Below are positions 55,851 to 64,000 of a DNA stretch of 64,000 bases, one piece after another. The stretch is from positions 1-64,000 of the forward strand of contig NZ_CP051651.1 in the NCBI RefSeq assembly GCF_012848175.1, written 5' to 3'. Below the pieces are notes generated by a model. It saw only the letters and a list, made by a program, of their open reading frames with translations. It did not search any database and was not told where the DNA came from. The stretch comes from Xanthomonas campestris pv. badrii. GTDB taxonomy: Bacteria > Pseudomonadota > Gammaproteobacteria > Xanthomonadales > Xanthomonadaceae. Both the position numbers and the translations under genes were made by a program. The number at the start of each line of letters is the position of its first letter. Position 1 is the first letter of the stretch.

Positions 55851-56492
55851 ATGGCATCCAGACTGCTTGGCGTGATGGGCCTGATGCTGGCCGTGGCCGG
55901 TTGCAATCGCGCCGATGAGCCGCCAGCGGCGGCGCCCGCGCCTGCCGCTGCGCAGCACGCGCCGGCCAGCGATCGGCCTACCGGCGCGGTGCCACCGGCC
56001 ACTGCACCGGCCGGCACGTTTCCACCGCATCTGCGGCAGCAGCCGACCACGCTGGCGCGCATGGATGGCTATGGCGACCTGCGCCTGGGCATGGACGCTG
56101 CGCAAGCGCGCGCAGCCTGGGGCGGGGGCCTGCGCGGCGAGCCGGCCAGCGATGGCGGCTGCTACCTGTTGCGTCCGCAATGGGCAGACGATGCGCGCCG
56201 ATTCGGTTTCATGTTCGATGGCGGCCACCTGGTCCGCTACCAGACCAACGCGCCGAAGGAAGTGGCGCCCGGCGGCGGCAAGGTCGGCATGACGCTGGAC
56301 CAGCTACGCGCGCTGTACCCCGATGGCCTGCAGGCGCAGCCGCACAAATACGTGCCCGGCGCGCAGACGCTGCGGCACGCCGACGCTGCCACGCAGTCGG
56401 CGCTGGTGTTCGAGACCGATGCCGGGGGCAAGGTCAGCAGCTGGCGGGTAGGGCAGGCGCCGCAGGTGGATTATGTGGAAGGGTGCGGCTGA
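55851..56492 (+). CDS. Uncharacterised lipoprotein
   Basis: 213 residues with lipobox VAGC (Cys18) after MASRLLGVMGLMLA. A Pro/Ala-rich spacer runs to about residue 65, then a compact domain: DGYGDLRLGMDAAQARAAWGG, GCYLLRPQW, DGGHLVRYQTN, GKVGMTLDQLRALYPD and a final Cys. The GDLRLGM and GMTLDQL repeats resemble small periplasmic beta-lactamase-inhibitor-like (BLIP/SmpA-type) folds. Function unknown. Divergent from the gene at 55156-55710. Confidence 0.78.
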   Translation: MASRLLGVMGLMLAVAGCNRADEPPAAAPAPAAAQHAPASDRPTGAVPPATAPAGTFPPHLRQQPTTLARMDGYGDLRLGMDAAQARAAWGGGLRGEPASDGGCYLLRPQWADDARRFGFMFDGGHLVRYQTNAPKEVAPGGGKVGMTLDQLRALYPDGLQAQPHKYVPGAQTLRHADAATQSALVFETDAGGKVSSWRVGQAPQVDYVEGCG

Positions 56493-56634
56493 GGGTTGCC
56501 ACAGCTGCATCAGCCGGGAGGTGAGCCTCCGGCGTGCAATCGCGCGCACCCGCACTGCACCGTCACCGTATCGACGGCGCTGCATGGAACGGCATCAGCC
56601 GTGCAGCGCACTCACATCACACCGCCGCATGGGT

Positions 56635-57057
56635 TCATTGCCCCGAAGACGGGCGCTCATGCTGCCGGGCGGTCTCTTGGTTCTCGCCGATATCGCCGTC
56701 GGCCGCCGGTGTCGGCAGCCCTTCCTTTTTCATCTCGCCGTGGTTGGGGACTTCCGGGCGGTCTTCCATCATCAGCGACAGCGCCGCCTTGGCCATCATG
56801 TGCGCACTGATTGGCGCGGTAATGAACAGGAACACGGTGATCAGCAATTCGCGCGGCTGCGGGTCCACGCCCAGGAACAGGTGGTAGCCCACCGACGCGA
56901 GCAGCACGCAGCCCACGCCCAGCGTACTGGCCTTGGTCGGCGCATGCAGCCGCTTGAAGAAGTCCGACAGCTTCACCAGCCCGAAGGCCCCGATCAGGAT
57001 GAAGAAGGTGCCGACCAGCAACAGCGCGCTGAGCAGGTATTCGGTGAGCGCGATCAT
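56635..57057 (-). CDS. mnhG: Mrp/Pha Na+(K+)/H+ antiporter subunit G
   Basis: 140 residues from MIALTEYLL (57057), whose ATG overlaps the F-subunit stop. Three membrane helices and the motif FFKRLHAPTKASTLGVG identify MnhG/PhaG. The C-terminal 40 residues are hydrophilic and extra to the core. Last gene of the AB-C-D-E-F-G operon; the complex exchanges Na+ or K+ for protons in alkali and osmotic stress. Confidence 0.93.
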   Translation of the reverse strand: MIALTEYLLSALLLVGTFFILIGAFGLVKLSDFFKRLHAPTKASTLGVGCVLLASVGYHLFLGVDPQPRELLITVFLFITAPISAHMMAKAALSLMMEDRPEVPNHGEMKKEGLPTPAADGDIGENQETARQHERPSSGQ

Positions 57058-57338
57058 TCGACGATGTCCCGGCGCAGCACGAACTTGCTCAACACCACGG
57101 TGCTGCCGAAGCCCAGCATCGCAATCACCAGGGCGGCCTCGAAGTAGATCGGCGAGTCCAGATACATGCCCAGCAGCATCAGCTCGGCAATGGCGGTGAC
57201 CGATAGCGTGTCCAGCGCCAGGATGCGGTCGGGCACCGTGGGGCCGCGCAACAGGCGCCACAGCGCCATCAAGATGGCCAGCCCCACCGCATGCATGCAG
57301 ATGACGATGGTCGATTCGATGAACATGTGACCGGTCAT
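57054..57338 (-). CDS. mnhF: Mrp/Pha antiporter subunit F
   Basis: 94 residues from MTGHMFIES (57338), ATG overlapping the E-subunit stop with GGAGA eight bases upstream. Three membrane helices; RLLRGPTVPDRILALDTL is the MnhF/PhaF signature. Adjacent subunits on both sides confirm the assignment. Confidence 0.93.
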   Translation of the reverse strand: MTGHMFIESTIVICMHAVGLAILMALWRLLRGPTVPDRILALDTLSVTAIAELMLLGMYLDSPIYFEAALVIAMLGFGSTVVLSKFVLRRDIVE

Positions 57339-57841
57339 GGAAAGATCTCCATCAGGGGCTTTTCGTAGCGGGCCTTGATCTCGGCGATCAACGCGTCCGG
57401 GTCGTCCAGATGCAGCACGTGCACCAGCAGGTAGTTGCGGTCGTCCGATAGCGCTGCAGACACCGTGCCCGGCGTCAGCGTGATCATGCTGGTCAGCGCG
57501 GCGATGCCGTGGATGTTGGCGATATCCAGCGGCACCCAGATGAATCCGGGATGGATACGCGATTCCGGCCCGAGCACCTGGATGGCGACCTTGATGTTGG
57601 ATCGCACGATGTCCAAGGCCGCCACCAGCAGCATGCGCGGCACCGAGCGCAACGAACCGATGCGCGCGAACTCGCGGTCCAGCCGCGCGGCGAAGATCGG
57701 CACCACCACGCCCAGCACCGCACCCAGTACCCACTGCTGCGGCCCGAAGCTGTCGCTGAGCAGCAGCCAGAATACGAAGACCATCACGCTCAACGGTGCC
57801 GATGGAAACAGCCGGCGTCGCCATGAAACCGGTGCGTTCAT
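57335..57841 (-). CDS. mnhE: Mrp/Pha antiporter subunit E
   Basis: 168 residues. Membrane helices near the N-terminus (VMVFVFWLLLSDSF, VLGAVLGVVVPIFA) and the conserved segment DIVRSNIKVAIQVLGP followed by ALTSMITLTPGTVSA identify MnhE/PhaE. Start and stop overlap its neighbours by 4 bp. Confidence 0.93.
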   Translation of the reverse strand: MNAPVSWRRRLFPSAPLSVMVFVFWLLLSDSFGPQQWVLGAVLGVVVPIFAARLDREFARIGSLRSVPRMLLVAALDIVRSNIKVAIQVLGPESRIHPGFIWVPLDIANIHGIAALTSMITLTPGTVSAALSDDRNYLLVHVLHLDDPDALIAEIKARYEKPLMEIFP

Positions 57842-59382
57842 GGCTGCCTCCGTAGCGGGGCGGTGGCACGCACCTGCTCGAGGTAGGCACCTGGATCGCG
57901 CAACTGCGCGGCGGCGGCATCGGTGTAGCGCATCAGCGGCTCGGCCCCCACCGTCATTGCCAGCAGACCGGTCAGCAACAGGACCGTGGCGGCGGTTTCC
58001 ACCGGGCGCATGCGGCCACGGCGCGGCGGTTGCAGCCCGGGCGCATCCTCCACCGTGGCGGGCACGCGCCAGAACAGCCGCACGCCGGCACGCGTCAATC
58101 CCATCACCACCAGCAGGCTGCTGCCCAGCACCGCGCCCCAGACCGGGCCTACCAGGCCGGCGGGCACGTGCTGCAGCAAGGCGGCCTTGGCCAGAAATCC
58201 GGACAACGGCGGCAGGCCGGCCACCGCGACCGCGGCGATCAGGAACATGCTGCCGGGGATCGCCCGCCCCGGCAGTGGCGCCACCACTTCCTTGCGGTCG
58301 CTGGCGCTGCCACGGCGGCGCCGGATCAGGTCCGAAATCAAGAACAAGGCTGCCGCCACGAAGCTGCTATGCGGCAGGTAGTACAGGCCGGCGCCCAGTG
58401 CGCCAGCATCGTCCAGCGAAAACGCGATGAACAACGTCGCTGCCGAAAACACCACCAGGTAGGACACCATCACCCGCAGCCGCGATGCGGCCATCACCCC
58501 GAACGCCGCCATCAGCAGCGTTGCGATGCCCAGCCAGAGCAGGGCATGTCGTCCGAAGCCGTGCAGCGCGCCAGCACCGGCGCCAAACCACAGCGCCGAG
58601 ACGCGCAAGGTTGCGTACAGCCCGACCTTGGTCATGATCGCGAACAACGCCGCCACCGCGGCCGGTGCGCGCGAGTAGGTTTCCGGCAGCCACAGATACA
58701 GCGGCAACAGCGCGGCCTTGCTGCAGAACACCAACAGCAACAAGCCCAGTGCGGCCTTGGCCAGCGGCACGTCCTGCGCCGGCAGTTCGGCGATGCGTTG
58801 CGACAGCTCGGCCATGTTGAGAGTGCCGAACACGCCGAACAGCAAGCCCAGCGCAATCAAGAACAGCGTCGACGCGCACACGTTGAACACCACGTAATGC
58901 AGGCCCACACGCATCTGCAGGCCGCGCCCGCCGCTGAGCAACAGCCCGTAGGAGGCGATCAGCATCACCTCGAAGAACACGAACAGGTTGAAGATGTCGC
59001 CGGTGAGGAAGGCACCGTTCAAGCCCATCAGCTGGAACTGGAACAGGGCATGGAAGTGCGGTGCGCGCCGGTCCCAGCCGGCGCAGGCATGCAGCAGGCA
59101 GGCCGAGCCCAGGATCAGCGTCGTCAACAGCATCCATGCCGAGAGCCGGTCGCCCATCAGCACGATGCCCAGCCGCGCCGGCCAGTCGCCGAGCAGGTAG
59201 ACCAGCACGCCACCATCGGCGGCACGCGCGAACAGCGCGATGACCGCGGCCGCCAGCACCGCCATGCTCGCCCACGCCACGCTGCGCTGCACGCGTGGCC
59301 CGTAACGGCGGTGTTCGACGAACAGCGACGCCGACGCACCCAGCATCGGGATCAGGATCGGCAGGATCAGCAAATGATTCAT
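57838..59382 (-). CDS. mnhD: Mrp/Pha antiporter subunit D
   Basis: 514 residues, about 14 membrane helices, homologous to respiratory complex I antiporter-like subunits. Family features: LLTGDIFNLFVFFEVMLIASYGLLL with the essential Glu, KAALLPLYLWLPETYSRAP with the helix-breaking Lys-Pro element, and GLPPLSGFLAKAALL. The C-terminal 80 residues include a cytoplasmic Arg-rich segment. Confidence 0.95.
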   Translation of the reverse strand: MNHLLILPILIPMLGASASLFVEHRRYGPRVQRSVAWASMAVLAAAVIALFARAADGGVLVYLLGDWPARLGIVLMGDRLSAWMLLTTLILGSACLLHACAGWDRRAPHFHALFQFQLMGLNGAFLTGDIFNLFVFFEVMLIASYGLLLSGGRGLQMRVGLHYVVFNVCASTLFLIALGLLFGVFGTLNMAELSQRIAELPAQDVPLAKAALGLLLLVFCSKAALLPLYLWLPETYSRAPAAVAALFAIMTKVGLYATLRVSALWFGAGAGALHGFGRHALLWLGIATLLMAAFGVMAASRLRVMVSYLVVFSAATLFIAFSLDDAGALGAGLYYLPHSSFVAAALFLISDLIRRRRGSASDRKEVVAPLPGRAIPGSMFLIAAVAVAGLPPLSGFLAKAALLQHVPAGLVGPVWGAVLGSSLLVVMGLTRAGVRLFWRVPATVEDAPGLQPPRRGRMRPVETAATVLLLTGLLAMTVGAEPLMRYTDAAAAQLRDPGAYLEQVRATAPLRRQP

Positions 59383-59752
59383 CGCCGTCCCTGCCGCGTG
59401 GTCACAGCGGTGGCGGCATCTTCATGCGCGTCCACGTGATCGCTGCCGTTGTCGCTGCGGCTGCGGATCGCCAGTACCAGGCTCACTGCGGTCATTGCGA
59501 AGGCAATCACGATCGCGGTCAACACCAGCGCCTGCGGCAATGGGTCGGTGTAGTGCTGCAGATCCACCGGCACACCCTCGCGCAGCACGGGCGGCTGGCC
59601 GCTGCGCAGCCGCCCGCCGGCAAAGATCAACAGGTTGGTCGCATACGACAGGAAGGTCATCCCCAGGATCACATCGAAGCTGCGCGCACGCAGCAGCAGA
59701 TAGATCGCCAATGCGGTGAGGACGCCGATCGCGCTTGCCACTGCCAGTTCCA

Positions 59753-59756
<4 letters not shown>
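59379..59756 (-). CDS. mnhC: Mrp/Pha antiporter subunit C
   Basis: 125 residues, three membrane helices, NuoK-like. GMTFLSYATNLLIFAGGRL and DPLPQALVLTAIVIAFAMTA are typical of MnhC/PhaC. Overlaps neighbours by 4 bp on both sides. Confidence 0.94.
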
Positions 59757-62581
<2,825 letters not shown>

Positions 62582-62750
62582 GCAGGGAACACAGGATTCG
62601 CGAGCAGGCCAGAGAGCTTAACAAATCGTTGACTGACGCCAGTGTCAACGCCGCCGCTGCGCCCGCGCTGCCGGCGTGGCCGAACGGCGACGCATCGGCG
62701 TGGCGTACTCGGTATGCTGCAGTCATCCGTGACTCGTACTCTTTCGCCCT
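62582..62750. promoter_or_regulatory. Divergent spacer between the Mrp operon and the SDR gene
   Basis: 169 bp, must hold the Mrp operon promoter. AACAAATCGTTGACTGACG near 62620 contains a TTGAC candidate -35 on the plus strand, but no paired -10 was found on either strand. Confidence 0.3.
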
Positions 62751-63653
62751 GTGACCGCTGCCAATCCCGCCCCAACCACCGCTGCATCTGCGCCACGCGC
62801 CCTGGTTTTTGGCGGGAGCGGGCAGATTGGTGAGCGCTTATTGGCCCGGCTGCTCAGCCGCGGCTGGCAGGTCACCGCATGGTCGCGCCAGCCGCGCGCT
62901 GCGCGCTCGGGCCTGATCTGGCGGCAAGGCGACCTGGCGGTGCCGGCAGCGGCGGGCGAGAGCTTCGAAGCGATCTTCAGCTGCGGCCCGCTGGACCACT
63001 TCGCACGCTGGTATGCCGAAAATCCGGTGCGTGCGCCGCGCATCGTGGCGTTCGGTTCCACCAGCCTGGAGGTCAAGCAGCATTCGGTCGATGCCGCCGA
63101 GCGCGATGTGGCGCAGCGGCTGGCGCACGCCGAGCAGGCGCTGTTCTCGGCCGCCCAGGCGCGTGGTGCCACGGCCACGGTGCTGCGCCCGACCCTGGTG
63201 TATGGCGCCGGACGCGACAAGACCCTGACCCAGATCGCCGGCCTGGCGCAGCGCACCGGCGCCTTCGTACTGCCGGCCAATGCCACCGGCCTGCGCCAGC
63301 CGGTGCATGTGGACGACCTGGCCAGCGCCGCGCTGGCGGTGATCGGCCACCCGGCCACCCAGCAACGCAGTTATGCCGTGGGCGGTGGCGAAGTGCTGGC
63401 CTACACGCAGATGGTGCAGCGTGTGCTGGCCGCACTGCCGCGGCCTGCGCGGCTGTATCAGGTGCCACCGGGCCTGTTCGGTTTTGCGCTCACGGCCGCC
63501 CACCGCCTCGGTCGCCTGCGCGGCATGAATGCCGCTGCGTTGCAACGCATGCGCGAAGACCTGGTCTTCGATCTGGAGCCGGCGCGTTGCGATTTCGGCT
63601 ACGCACCACGCGCGTTCCAGCCGTTGCCGGAAGAGCTTGGTATCGGCGAGTGA
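62751..63653 (+). CDS. NAD(P)-dependent epimerase/dehydratase-like protein
   Basis: 300 residues from a GTG start. The nucleotide loop FGGSGQIGERLLARLL is near residue 20. Further features: VAFGSTSLEVKQHSVDAAERDVAQRL, TVLRPTLVYGAGRDKTL, QPVHVDDLASAALAVI and SYAVGGGEVLAY. It is an atypical extended SDR: the Tyr of the usual YxxxK is not evident, so it may bind NAD(P) without the common chemistry. Substrate unknown. Divergent from the Mrp operon. Confidence 0.85.
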   Translation: MTAANPAPTTAASAPRALVFGGSGQIGERLLARLLSRGWQVTAWSRQPRAARSGLIWRQGDLAVPAAAGESFEAIFSCGPLDHFARWYAENPVRAPRIVAFGSTSLEVKQHSVDAAERDVAQRLAHAEQALFSAAQARGATATVLRPTLVYGAGRDKTLTQIAGLAQRTGAFVLPANATGLRQPVHVDDLASAALAVIGHPATQQRSYAVGGGEVLAYTQMVQRVLAALPRPARLYQVPPGLFGFALTAAHRLGRLRGMNAAALQRMREDLVFDLEPARCDFGYAPRAFQPLPEELGIGE

Positions 63654-63933
63654 TGTCAGCGAGTACGTGCGCGGGTGTTGGCGCGCGGCGTTGGCCTCTG
63701 CCCAGCTGTCGACAACCGCAGCGCCATCGGCGTGCCCGCAAGCGCGCGCGGTGATATGGGCGGATATCACGCCGCGGTGGCTACCGTCGTGCCCAGTCCC
63801 TGGTTTGCGCGCATCGATCGATGCGCGGACAGGTCAACCTGGCCTTGCCTGAGATCGACCTGCACTTGCACGGTAGCGGCCTGACGCGGGGGCACTGACC
63901 GACTGCCCGCCTGCGTCCTGTCGCCAGGCACGC
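63654..63933. other. Intergenic region, no gene recognised
   Basis: 280 bp between convergent genes; frames present are Arg/Ser-rich and unlike proteins. No clear terminator seen. Confidence 0.4.
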
Positions 63934-64000
63934 TCAGTAGCGCCAGCCCAGCTGGCGATAGGCCTTGGCCAGCACCCAGATCGGGCCGATCAGCAGATAG
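63934..64000 (-). CDS. C-terminus of a gene entering from the right edge (partial)
   Basis: Minus-strand codons read LLIGPIWVLAKAYRQLGWRY then TGA (63934-63936). The hydrophobic start and basic, aromatic end suggest a membrane protein whose last helix is cut by the window. Too short to assign; the real start is outside. Confidence 0.5.
   Translation of the reverse strand, partial: YLLIGPIWVLAKAYRQLGWRY

Overview
The window is chromosomal DNA of a Xanthomonas (Gammaproteobacteria, Xanthomonadaceae). This is inferred from the very high G+C, the gene content (a glg/tre cluster, VirK, an X. campestris-type tryptophan dioxygenase, an fused-AB Mrp antiporter), GTAG-type REP hairpins and a probable bacteria-killing type IV secretion effector/immunity pair. 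The species was not determined.

Layout. 1-3355: left accessory patch. It holds the N-terminal part of a GH24 lysozyme-like toxin (cut by the window edge), its likely lipoprotein immunity protein, a truncated third gene, and an ISL3-family insertion sequence whose transposase carries a one-base frameshift in an A6 run. 3401-10043: ABC1/UbiB kinase, DUF808 membrane protein, Tat-exported GHL10-type hydrolase, and a cytoplasmic diguanylate cyclase with GGEEF and an I-site. 10255-22838: glgA-glgB-treZ-malQ-treY, with 4-bp start/stop overlaps at most junctions, then a DUF2934 peptide and glgX. Together these make glycogen, remodel it and convert it to trehalose. 22855-27027: NAD(P)-binding protein, SDR, FAD/NAD(P) protein, VirK-like secreted protein. 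27482-33925: an RND efflux system (outer-membrane factor divergent from tetR, then adaptor and pump); two matching 24-bp operator-like sites flank tetR. 34058-36929: SDR, DUF6172 protein, RhlE-type helicase. 37515-43259: a two-component-E1/E2 2-oxo acid dehydrogenase operon (E1 alpha, E1 beta, SH3 protein, E2). Its 3' side has been rearranged: a 277-bp duplicate of the E2 gene and an AT-richer island encoding a possible secreted effector lie beside it. 43436-47017: large secreted ExeM/NucH-type nuclease with a clear terminator. 47500-55112: aromatic amino acid catabolism (tryptophan dioxygenase, peptide transporter, thioredoxin-like lipoprotein, MarR regulator, hppD, hmgA). 55156-56492: two uncharacterised proteins. 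56635-62581: group-2 Mrp (Pha) antiporter AB-C-D-E-F-G, every junction overlapping by 4 bp. 62751-63653: atypical SDR. A partial gene enters at the right edge.

The least expected structure is a family of palindromic repeats with a conserved leader (roughly CCCTCAYCC...ACCYTCTCCC-loop-GGGAGARGG). Copies lie in intergenic DNA, have been captured in frame inside the E2 linker, sit at the ends of a marR-tail duplication, and form near-perfect 45-bp inverted terminal repeats around a DUF559 nuclease-like gene between hppD and hmgA. That last arrangement looks like a small mobile cassette and is the main candidate here for an undescribed system.
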